Below, in pieces: positions 56,114-64,000 of a stretch of DNA of 64,000 nucleotides. How positions within the stretch are numbered: the stretch's first letter is position 1; every line of letters starts with the position of its first letter. Location of the stretch: positions 401,109 to 465,108 of the forward strand of contig MNCI01033682.1 in assembly GCA_015680685.1 (NCBI GenBank). The letters are read 5' to 3'. Made by a program: the position numbers and the translations under genes. Below the pieces are notes generated by a model, which saw nothing but the letters and a program-made list of their open reading frames with translations, searched no databases and was not told where the DNA came from. The DNA comes from Gnetum montanum. Lineage: Eukaryota > Streptophyta > Gnetopsida > Gnetales > Gnetaceae.

Positions 56114-56135
56114 GGGGGGGGGGGGGGGGGGGGGG
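56114..56135 (+). repeat. Poly(G) run of 22
   Basis: Twenty-two consecutive G in the leader of the E2 accessory ORF, between its TATA and its start codon. Exact length is uncertain, as such runs are hard to sequence. Confidence 0.8.
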
Positions 56136-56510
56136 AGAAGAGGGGAATGTGCATGCAAACTTTGTGTCAAATTATTACAATTTGCTATCACCTGGAAGGT
56201 ATTATAGGGTAAGAATGTTAAAAACGTTAGGAATTATAATGCAAAATCACTAACGATAATGCTAGATGTTCAATTTTTCTAACCCACGGGCCCATAACCA
56301 TTATTTTAAGCCACACATAACAAAAAAGGAACCAGTTGCGATGGGTCATAGAAGAGATAGCCACTTTTTGGGGGATTTTTCTTAGAAATTTTCCTAACCT
56401 TGCAATCATATACATTATGAGCTTACTGAACTAAGGTTATGAGTAAGGTATAAATTGATTAATGATAACAAACATAACCTTCATAACACTTAATTTTTGC
56501 TTGATTGCAT

Positions 56511-58299
56511 ATGGCTCCAAAAAGAGGTGCTTAGGGTGAACCCTTGTAGAGAGCCACTAAATGTCCATGTGGTGGTCTTGGTTAGCAAGGAGAACATGAG
56601 GAACATGTTAAACAAAAGGCCTAATCTTTTAGTATCCATCAAGAGGGACTTGCTATCGGGCAATCAACCCAAGGTAAGATAGTTGAAGTACCAACTCTCA
56701 AATAGGGACAACATCTTACGTTGTCCCCTAACTACCTTGCTGCCACCTTGAAGAAATCCACATTGGATACGATCATTATGGAAATGAACTTTGGTCCATT
56801 CGTGGAATTTGCTCTAGAAGTGGTAGAAATGCAACTCAAAGCATTCCCATTGTGGCCTATCTTGTCTGACAATGGTGATGGTACGTGGGTGAAGTCCACT
56901 AATTCCAGCATAACAAAGATGAGGGAAACATTGTTAATATTTGCAAGGTGATTATCTCTTACTTAGTCAAGGACATTGTTGCAGCTCTCAACCTGCCCAA
57001 TAAATGGGTCAAGTAATGACCACTCTATTTGACATCCCTAGTGATGTCACTGCAACATAGTCGAATCTCATCACCACCAAAGGAAAGTTGGTCATGGCAG
57101 AGGTTAGGGCAGAACACGTAGAAGTTGAGATACAGAGACTACATGAAGAGTTGGATACCTTGTGAGCTAAATGATAGGATCTTGCTAATTTTTCCACACT
57201 AGACCAATTGGAACAATTCAAGACAGAGGAGCTTACCAAACTAGAAAAGGAGAGAGTAGCTGTGGAGCGAGAAAAGAAGACGGTGGTTTAGAATGCCTTT
57301 GTGGTAGACATGCAATCTCACACATATAAAAAGGCATTGACTACCATCAAGGAGGAAAATAAGTAGCTCACTGTAGAGAATTCTCAGTTGATTATGGTAG
57401 AAAAACAAAAGAATATCTTGGAAGAAAGCATCCACTAGTTGTGAGAGCAACTGGTGAGCATCAACTAGGATATGAATAGATTGGTCAACTAGGATATGAA
57501 TATATTGGCCTAGGAGAATAGAAGCCTCTCCATGGAGGAGGTGCTCACTATTTGTCAAAAGTCAACAATCGAGATTAGCGCGTGGTAGAACGAGGCCAAA
57601 AAGCATGGAAAATTAAAAGAGCACTTCTGTGACCAAGTTGGCATGTGTAAGGAAATCAAGATGGCCAAAGTCCACATTAGTTCCTTAGCAATGCAAAATT
57701 CTAAATGGTAGGCCATTTTGGACATCTATGCCTTGGTCCAACAGGCAGAAGTCAAAAATAATGACATGTAGATAGAGGATTTAGAGGAATACATGACATT
57801 GGCTAACCTTAGATCTGCCAATCTTACCATGTTAACAGTAGGTCATCCCCAAAGTGAGCTAGAAAAATAAGTGGTGACCACCTATGCCCTATATGAGAAA
57901 GAGTTTGTAGATCGAAAAGATGCTTTGCAAAAGTTGCAGGTGGAAAACTTAGAGTTAGAGGTGGTCAAAGCTAGTTATTAAAGACAAAAAGATGTAGCCT
58001 TGAACCTAGCTCATAGATTGACAAATTATCATGAACTTAAGGAAAAAGCTAGGGCTTTCGAGGAAGAATGACAGTAGTTTGTGGCATGGTATGTAAAGGA
58101 AAATTAAATGTTTCCGCAATTTCCATGTTCTTGGAATGTACTAGCACTAGCACACATTGGTACAGTAGCCTAGATTGTACATGACCTAAGGAAAGATGAG
58201 GAAAAATTGCAAGCCTTGATCAATCTGTACAAATTTCAACCACCTGGTGACAAAGGGAAGTAGCCAATGGAAGAACCACCACGTTCGAGCACTACATGA
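56511..58299 (+). pseudogene. E2 accessory ORF (relative of the E1 accessory ORF)
   Basis: Starts ATG at 56511 (MAPKRG, like E1 MAPKG) and ends at a stop at 58297-58299, about 596 codons with many in-frame stops. Shared blocks with E1 in the same order: EMNFGPF ... LWPIL (56780-56860; E1 ELNFGPF ... MWPI), a coiled coil (57180-57560), SLSMEEV (57524-57545; E1 NLSMEEV), KSTIEISAW-NEA (E1 KSAIEIAAWKNEV), DQVGMCKEI (E1 DQVGLQKEV) and AFEEE..FVAWYVKE..MFP (58055-58110; E1 AFDIKC..FAAWFVN..LFP). It is shorter between the N-terminal block and the coiled coil. No known domain recognised. Confidence 0.7.
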
Positions 58300-58495
58300 G
58301 CTTCCCAGTCTTGTTTTTGTCTTTGTTTTATTTTATAATAATGTGTTCCATTTTTGTACTATACCACTACAACATGCAAATAGTTAGTTATTTAGTTCAT
58401 TGTTTGAGTTAGTCAATAATCCCATACCTACCCAATATTTTGTTAAGAACTTGTTCCTCATTTTTGTTTAACTCAAGGATGAGTTTTTATTGAGT

Positions 58496-58505
58496 CATGG
58501 GGGTA
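58496..58505 (+). other. E2 polypurine tract
   Basis: CATGGGGGTA directly before the TGATAAG start of the 3' LTR, the same motif as in E1, E3 and E4. Confidence 0.8.
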
Positions 58506-59389
58506 TGATAAGTCATCATTTTATGGCCCTGACATTGGATACATGATGTTGGGGCTCTAACATTGCATATTTGACGTCGAGGCTAATAAGAAACATTGGA
58601 TATTTGACATCACCTCATCTGCATTTGCCTATAAATACTACACTTGGGTGCCCAGATGAGGGAAGAGGTAGAACATAGGAAATAGAGAGATAGTTTTAAT
58701 TTTTGGTTTCTTCTCTTTTAAGTCTATTATTCCTAGTGCATGCTCGTAGTGTAATGTTTGTAATCATACAACACCTTTATTTGAGTGTGACGTACTTGGA
58801 CATGTTACATGACTAGCAATAAAGATCAAGATTACTTCCATCATTGTAGCATCCACTTAGATTAATATTTTTGATTTAATTATTTAATGCTTTACTTAGT
58901 TAAACATCTTTATTTATTATTATTTACTATTCTTGTTAGTAAGCGGAATGCGTACACCTTAATCATGAGCATTTAAGTGTAAATACTTTATAACCTAGAG
59001 GTGTATTATTTAGCACAACTAGTGATGTATAGTTGGCCATCCCAAAAGTAGTCTCACAAAGTCCAAGATGTGTATGAATGATTAAGTGTGGATACTCATC
59101 ACCATAGGCTAATTTAGACTTTGTTTTTCATAATTCATTCGTTAAATCAATTTATCTCTTTCTATCATCAAGAGTAGCATAGAAATAGGAACTACATCAT
59201 ATGCCTCACCTTGGACTAAACCATACATGACAAAGCTACCACTAGTCCAAGTGGGAAGACAACGAACTATGATCAAGGCATAACGATCTAGATGCCACAA
59301 CTATTCCCATCCATGGAATTCAACCAGATCATGCATGAGCGCCTTAGTGATTCATATGGTTGGGTGTAGGGGCACCTCACTGCTCATCA
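58506..59389 (+). repeat. E2 3' LTR (884 bp)
   Basis: Starts TGATAAGTCATC, ends TGCTCATCA. Its last 268 bp match 51707-51973. It shares the terminal TGATRA/TCATCA and the phrase GTAGGGGYACCTC-CACT-CTCATCA with the E3 LTR family, so E1, E2 and E3 are related. Confidence 0.9.
58531..58637 (+). promoter_or_regulatory. E2 LTR promoter: six hexamers on the 14-bp grid plus TATA box
   Basis: Hexamers: GACATT 58531, GATGTT 58545, AACATT 58559, GACGTC 58573, AACATT 58592, GACATC 58606. Steps 14, 14, 14, 19, 14. TATAAATA at 58630-58637, 18 bases after the last. In the direction of transcription, E1 has identical steps and a 19-base gap. Confidence 0.8.
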
Positions 59390-59460
59390 GTGATGTAGCA
59401 ATATTTCTTTATAGGATCATTATCTGATCATTTTTGCACATATCTAAAGCATCTAAGCTA

Positions 59461-59835
59461 CTATTCTTGTAACTTGTCTAAGATACAAGTGATTCTAAAT
59501 CTTCCTCTAATGTCTATATTATGTAGTTTATAGCTTTTGATAACATTCAACATCTCTTGAAGCATTTGCATTTTTTCCACATTAATTTTTTGTTCATGCT
59601 TCTTTTGTACTAAAAAACATTTAGTACCATATAAGAGAGTAGGCTTTATTTCTATCCTATAAAATTTTCTCTTTAGTTTTATTGGTATTCTTTTATCACA
59701 TAGAACACCACTATCCTATCTCCATTTTTACCATCCTATCTCAATTCTCTTTCTTATATCTTTATCAATTTCACTATTTTATTGGAGGATTGATCATAGG
59801 TAGTGAAATTAGTCCTTAAGTATACCAAAATTTAT
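59461..59835 (-). pseudogene. RTE-type LINE, RT C-terminal fragment
   Basis: On the minus strand, in frame with two or three stops: EIDKDIRKRIEIGW-KWR, DSGVLCDKRIPIKLKRKFYR, IKPTLLYGTKCFLVQKKHEQ, NVEKMQMLQEML and IDIRGRF...LDKLQE, ending in a stop at 59463-59461. These match the conserved C-terminal RT region of plant RTE LINEs (family GWMKWR.ASGVLCD.R.P.KLKGKFYR, RP..LYG.ECW, M.MLRWM). The fragment ends before the usual RLRWFGHV block. It lies right after the E2 3' LTR. Confidence 0.85.
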
Positions 59836-60146
59836 GATTCTAACATTAGCCTCATCTAACCCTTGAGTTTATTTTGACAGACTTAGAATATTTGGTTTTC
59901 TTTACTAAAAGAAGTATAGAATCTTTTCTACACATACTTTATGCAAATGTTACAGGTGCTAGAAATAAAAGCAACCATTATGAACATACATGCAAGTGAT
60001 AAGCATGAAAAATGAATAGGATTTATGGTATTATGGTATTTTGATGTTTCAATCTACATGCTTAAGATCATAAGTAGCTAATTATACATGATAATGGTCT
60101 AAGAATTATTTATTTTATCAATTTCGTATAATTTTGTGAATATAAT
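59836..60146. other. AT-rich spacer
   Basis: May hold further decayed RTE LINE text on the minus strand up to about 59930. Nothing else seen. Confidence 0.4.
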
Positions 60147-61023
60147 TAATAAGTAGTGAGAGTCTCTTACATCCAACAATATAACTCATAAGCATTTCTA
60201 AGTGACTTAATTATAATCCATAGACTTGAACTAGTGTGATATCTAAATTATTTAAATGTGATTGCAAGTTGCTATCTTTCCAATTACACTTATGATAGTC
60301 TTCAATATGTATGGCTAAGTGTAATTGAGACATATGATTGATGTTAAGTAACCATGATTAATATATTATTAAAATATAAAAATTTACTAATTAATATAAC
60401 AAGCAAGAAAGTGAAGTCTAATCTATCCTAAAGTGATAAGTATTCTTTCCCACTTGCCATACATATTCTAAATGCCTATATTCACTACTAGGATTACCAA
60501 CTGTGATGTCATTAAGCATATCAACTGTTAATGTTACTAGGTTACCAAGTGAATATATGTTACACTTGAAGTGATTGTACTCATTCTACAACATCTACTC
60601 ATGAGATGGAAAGGTAAATTATTATTATAAATGCTTATGGAAAGTAAACATTAAGCTATATGCATGAAAAATAAATTGTATGAACAGTAAATTTTATCCA
60701 TAGTCAAAGTGCTACAATGAAGTGACATAGTTTTAGTCTTCATTATCATTCATGTAATGTGTTCAAGTATAGTGCACTCGAATAAGCACTTTAGACAACT
60801 ACTTCACACTATGTTGCAAGCACTTAGTAATTAATACTAAATTCTATGAGTTTAAAGTGATAGTGTGTACCTATAATTAATAAAGTAGATGTCATAAATA
60901 CGGTAGTTGGGTTCACTTATATCAACATTTATGACTATTGCATCAATGAAACCTTACCTACATCAACATAGTCATGTTGATGCTAATGTGTCAATAGTAC
61001 TAATTAAAAAAGACTGTTCATCA
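60147..61023 (-). repeat. E4 3' LTR, very decayed
   Basis: Ends GTTCATCA at 61023, followed by the family polypurine motif. Inside it, CCACTTGCCATACATATTCTAAATG and ACTAGGATTACCAA (60440-60505) match the E1 and E3 LTRs (CCACTTGCCGTACACACCCTGAAC in E3), and ATGTATGGCTAAGTGTAATTG (60308 on) matches E3. Start estimated from TAATAAGTAGTGAG, the counterpart of TGATGAGTGGCGAG. The hexamer grid is no longer clear, though GATGTC and ATCAAC-type words remain near 60888-60982. Confidence 0.7.
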
Positions 61024-61034
61024 TACCCCCACAA
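61024..61034 (-). other. E4 polypurine tract
   Basis: Minus strand reads TTGTGGGGGTA next to the LTR end. Confidence 0.7.
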
Positions 61035-61260
61035 TTAACTAAAAATTCATTCTCAAGTGGAATAGAATGGAGAAAAATTTTATTTACAAAATGTGGAGGT
61101 ACACATAACCAATTAACTTACTAATACAACTTGACTAAGACTTAAGTGCTATATTACAAAATTTATTTAAGTAACTAACAATTGAAAAATGGAAAAACTT
61201 GGAAGCACTATCATTACAACAATTGTTTGGATTATAAAAAAAATGATGAGGGAATATGCC

Positions 61261-62120
61261 TTAAGTGGTTCCCAGTAGCAATGGATCCTTATGTCTTGGT
61301 GGCTCTAATGGTTGTTCTATAGATACCATTATTACGCTTTTTAAGTGAAATGTTTTGATTAAAGTTATTATTTCTTCCCTCTTTGTCCTAGGTTCATAAA
61401 TGATATATATGTCACATTTCCATTCCCAAATGATGCTACTACCTAATGAAGATGGTGTCTCTTCATAACTAATGTTATTGTAATCTTAACAAGACCCGAA
61501 AGGATGCCTTGTAATAACAAATGTGTTTCTTAAGGTAATCTTCGGGGGTTTGACCTATGGCGTTTATACCTAGGGTTAGAGGTCATGGCAGCATGGGTTG
61601 TTGGAGTCGGTACAAGCAAGTCACATGAAGCTAAGTGAAGTGGGATAAAAAGTGGACTGACCATCCCTTTTGGTTGGGTTATAAGCCTAACCGTGGTGGT
61701 AGTACTGGATTGCCTCTAAGGGATAGATTCCAAAGGAAGAAAATCCCAAGGAACACTCTCAGAGCATGATTTGGATACGTTATTCCATATCAATAAAGCA
61801 TTCTTTTCTTTCTTTTTTGTCATTTTTCCTATTATTTCCTCTATATATAATGTCAAATATCACATATATTTCACATTTGGTATATTTTATTTGTACACAT
61901 AATGTCTAATATATCAGATATTTAACATTTGCCATGACATCTAGGGATGGGACATCACAATATAGGCTAATTCACCTAGAGTTGGCATTGTTAGAACCTC
62001 CTAAAGAAAAGAGAGTTGGAAACATTTCATGAGCATTAACAAAATAGGTCAAAAAATATGTGTGTTTGATGTCAAATGCCTTAACTTTTGCTTTCATGTC
62101 TTAGTACTCTATCATTCTTT
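61261..62120 (-). pseudogene. E4 accessory ORF C-terminus, split by a solo LTR
   Basis: On the minus strand from about 62120: RMIEY-DMKAKVKAFDIKHT, then FVNAHEMFPTLFSLGGSNNA, aligning with E1 RMNDYQQLQ..I-AFDIKC and FVNLKELFPALPLGSS. The solo LTR (61959-61410) interrupts it. On the other side the frame resumes (YEPRTKREEIITLIKTF ... PLEPPRHKD) and stops at 61263-61261, aligning with E2 LRKDEEKLQALINLYKF ... PMEEPPRSS. It is a third, independent copy of the accessory ORF tail. Confidence 0.7.
61410..61959 (-). mobile_element. Solo LTR, 550 bp, TSD ATATA
   Basis: Minus strand starts TGTGATGTCC and ends AATGTGACA. Flanked by ATATA at 61405-61409 and 61960-61964. Same family as 29751-30321 in inverse orientation. 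It lies inside the E4 accessory ORF remnant. Confidence 0.85.
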
Positions 62121-62127
62121 TGGATAG

Positions 62128-63074
62128 TGATGAGTGGCGAGGTACCCCTACACTCAACCATACAAAACGAGAGTAGCACGCGCGATCTGGTCTAACTCCA
62201 CAGACTAAATGCCTAAACGCCCCATGGAACACTTGGGGTTAATCGTTCGTTGTCTTCCCAAACTTACTTGTTGTTGTCATGGTGTATGGTTAAGTAAGTC
62301 CGGGGTATATGATTTTTTTGGTATTTTACGGATTATCTCCTATGCTAAATGGTGAAGGGTTGAGAAACTAAAACTAACTCTAACTACAGCACTAAGTCCT
62401 AGCGTTAGCATCCGTTCCCACTTGCCGTACACACCCTGAACTGTGCAACTGTGGCTACCAAACGCTAATCGTTACTGGGCTTACCATACATAACGCACGT
62501 GCTCAAAGCAGTCATACTGAGGCACTTAACTAACCTAAGTGTGACAAGCAGCTGATTCCTTGACTAGCCGTACACATCCGTAGATGCTCGTAATCAAGTC
62601 ATACTTGTCCCACATTCTAGGAGGAAAGGGTGAGAGAAACTAATTGCGATGAGTAGCCGATTCCTTTGCTAGCTGTACACGTTCGTCAACGCTCGTAACC
62701 AAGTCGTACTCATGCCGCGTTACTAGGAAAGCGATAAATAACATTAATTAAACCTATCCATGCACTGCAAGGTTTATCCATAAAGCTCGTCTTTATTGCC
62801 GTACACAACTTGCGTTCAGGTACAAAGCTACTCGAATAAAGAACCGTTCACTTGGGGGACTCCTACTGCGGGCACATGGAAAATATTCTATCTCTGGGGT
62901 GATCAATCTGCCAGAGCTTCGCTACTTTATGCCTAGGATGTGAAATGAGGGGAGTACTACCTCTTATTTATAGATTTGGCGGTGGACTGTGATATCGCAA
63001 GGAACGACGCGATATCGCGGCGGATGCGATATCGCGTATGCGATATCACGACCTATGTAATTCGCATCTCATCA
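62128..63074 (-). repeat. E3 3' LTR (947 bp)
   Basis: Starts TGATGAGTGGCGAGG and ends CATCTCATCA. Same family as the solo LTR 30605-31470 (opposite orientation). It is inserted in the E4 accessory ORF remnant or just beyond it. Confidence 0.9.
62965..63047 (-). promoter_or_regulatory. E3 LTR promoter: four GATATC palindromes plus TATA box
   Basis: GATATC at 62991, 63011, 63028 and 63042 (steps 20, 17, 14), most within GCGATATCGCG. TATAAATA on the minus strand at 62972-62965, 18 bases from the nearest GATATC. Confidence 0.7.
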
Positions 63075-63227
63075 TACCCCCATGACTGAATGAAAACTTG
63101 TCCTCGAGTTCCTTACAATAATATCAGGTAGGTATGGGATTATTGAGGGAAATGGAACTAATGGAATGACATGTGAACGGTTCATTATTACAAGACTTGA
63201 CAAAATTGGTGTTCATGACAACAAGGG

Positions 63228-63488
63228 TTAACACCTTATTACAATGACATCAGGCCACATTTGGCAGTTGAGAGAAAAGAGGAGAGAGAAGAGAAGAGAA
63301 GAAGAGAGAAGAGTCTTGCTGCTATCAACGCCTAGATTGCGCCTTCCGTTGTCCATCCATAAGCGCATCATCCATTCTACTCCTTGCATAGCTGCTTCAA
63401 CGCTGCTCCATTCCAAGTGTTTGCTCCAGATCCAATCCGTTGTTGTATGATTGCCATCTGCACACACAACACAATCATATATTAGCAA
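63228..63488 (-). CDS. Small ORF in E3, 86 codons, unknown
   Basis: Open from ATG 63488-63486 to a stop near 63228. Reads MLIYDCVVCADGN, a Trp/Met-rich middle (EWMMRLWMDNGRRN) and a Ser/Leu run encoded by a GA-rich microsatellite (63271-63314). It occupies the accessory ORF position but shares no block with the E1/E2/E4 accessory ORF. Probably not coding. Confidence 0.2.
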   Translation of the reverse strand: MLIYDCVVCADGNHTTTDWIWSKHLEWSSVEAAMQGVEWMMRLWMDNGRRNLGVDSSKTLLSSSLLFSLLFSLNCQMWPDVIVIRC

Positions 63489-64000
63489 GGGTAATTGACT
63501 CGTTAAGTAAATAATACCTTGCTTCGGTGTAAACTCATTGGCTAAGTTGTGGTATGGCTGATATGGATCTAGGAAGATGTAGGTGATGACTACCGAAGGT
63601 GTAGGGGTTAGGAAGAGAAACGAAAAATTCGGGGCTTAGGAGAAAAATCGAAAAATCAGGCCCCGTACCCCCATGATTGATCGCGAACCTCCGGTAGCGT
63701 TAGAATGGAGAAAGAAAAGGAGTAAGAAAGATAGGTAAAAAAGGCACAACTATGACATCAGTGAAGTGGATGTCAAGATGGAAATGAGCAAAAATAAAAT
63801 TAATTGAAAAATGTTAAGGAAAAGAAGTTAACTAATGCTCCAAATAGGAGTGTCAGTGGGTCCTCCCCAAAGCAGGCTCATGCCCTTAATGCCCTGACAA
63901 ACCCACATTCAAAGAGTCCGTAGGCTCTGGGAATGTCTTTTGGAACAAGAGTTAAAGTCTTAACCGCAAGAATTTACCAAAAAGAAAACAATGCATCAAC
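63489..64000 (-). other. E3 non-coding interior
   Basis: Colinear with E1 8880-9560: a GTAGGGGTTAGG block (63610) and the conserved G-rich box (63877-63856), then TTAAGACTTTAACTCTTG. No TATATATA with GATATC hexamers is seen, unlike the matching place in E1 and E2. Confidence 0.55.

Larger units (their letters stand above)
51253..59389 (+). mobile_element. E2: Athila-like element with gag and accessory ORF but no pol
   Basis: Plus-strand order: 5' LTR (broken across a mis-oriented block, 51421-51253 reversed and 51707-51973 forward), tRNA-Asp-type primer site, gag (52098-54560), non-coding stretch with conserved G-rich box and internal promoter, accessory ORF (56511-58299), polypurine tract, 3' LTR (58506-59389). 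No protease, RT, RNase H or integrase text could be found between gag and the accessory ORF, so it is a pol-less, non-autonomous relative of E1. Flanking bases (ATGAT before, GTGAT after) agree at four of five positions. Confidence 0.75.
62128..64000 (-). mobile_element. E3: gypsy element, 3' LTR and 3' interior; runs off the window
   Basis: The LTR (62128-63074) is followed by the polypurine motif on the minus strand and internal sequence to the window end. The interior resembles the E1 3' region (TTGTCCTCGAGTT near 63098; the GTGGGTCCTCCCCAAAGCAG box at 63856). The box is only about 780 bp from the LTR, against 3.7 kb in E1, because no accessory ORF of the E1/E2 type is present. Upstream flank GATAG (62123-62127) is the presumed target duplication; its partner is outside the window. 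Confidence 0.75.

Noticed and set aside
60888-60982. Hexamer grid in the E4 LTR
   Set aside because: GATGTC and ATCAAC-type words occur, but the steps (20-21 and others) are not consistent; too decayed to claim.
1-64000. CRISPR arrays, tRNA or rRNA genes, bacterial operons
   Set aside because: None seen; content is eukaryotic transposon DNA. tRNA-like words occur only inside SINE-like repeats and primer sites.

Overview
This window is plant nuclear DNA made almost entirely of nested, mostly decayed retrotransposons. It holds Ty3/gypsy elements of the Athila type, Ty1/copia elements, L1-type and RTE-type LINEs, SINE-like repeats and solo LTRs. The tRNA-Asp-type primer sites and the element lineages point to a seed plant with a large repeat-rich genome; the species cannot be named. 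No intact host gene is recognised. Single n characters (1456, 13075, 31406, 51252, 51706, 55107) mostly behave as contig joins rather than single unknown bases. LAYOUT. 1-1456: AT-rich DNA with a SINE-like repeat. 1457-19150: an L1 LINE on the minus strand (LINE A), split inside its endonuclease by a nearly complete Athila-like element (E1, 4821-17010, minus, TSD ATAGG). 19161-19591: a copia tail fragment. 19592-24680: AT-rich spacer with tandem repeats, SINE pieces and one orphan ORF. 24680-30470: a second, more decayed L1 (LINE B, plus), cut by a solo LTR (29751-30321, TSD ATGCT). 30605-31470: solo LTR of a third gypsy family (TSD GAGGC). 33155-38710: copia element B (minus). 38711 to about 47900: copia element A (plus), Maximus/SIRE type with two zinc knuckles and an env-like ORF, itself interrupted near 39650-40740. 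47900-51080: non-coding DNA with a dense hexamer-doublet array and about 265-bp tandem repeats. 51084-51705: an inverted repeat that looks like a mis-oriented contig. 51253-59389: Athila-like element E2 (plus) with gag, no pol, and an accessory ORF. 59461-59830: RTE LINE tail. 60147-62127: a very old related element (E4) cut by another solo LTR (61410-61959, TSD ATATA). 62128-64000: 3' LTR and 3' interior of a minus-strand element E3 that runs off the window. HOW THE PARTS RELATE. E1, E2 and E4 share a long ORF between the pol position and the 3' LTR, with an N-terminal globular domain and a long coiled coil, that I do not recognise. In E1 and E2 this ORF has its own TATATATA promoter. Both that promoter and the LTR promoter are preceded by palindromic hexamers on a strict 14-bp grid. 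The LTR grid (14-14-14-19-14) is the same in E1 and E2 although the hexamers differ (GTCGAC type against GACATC/GACGTC type). LTRs of one element differ by exactly one 14-bp unit. E3, whose LTR uses GATATC, appears to lack both the accessory ORF and the internal promoter. This paired system of accessory ORF and phased promoter grids is the most interesting signal in the window.
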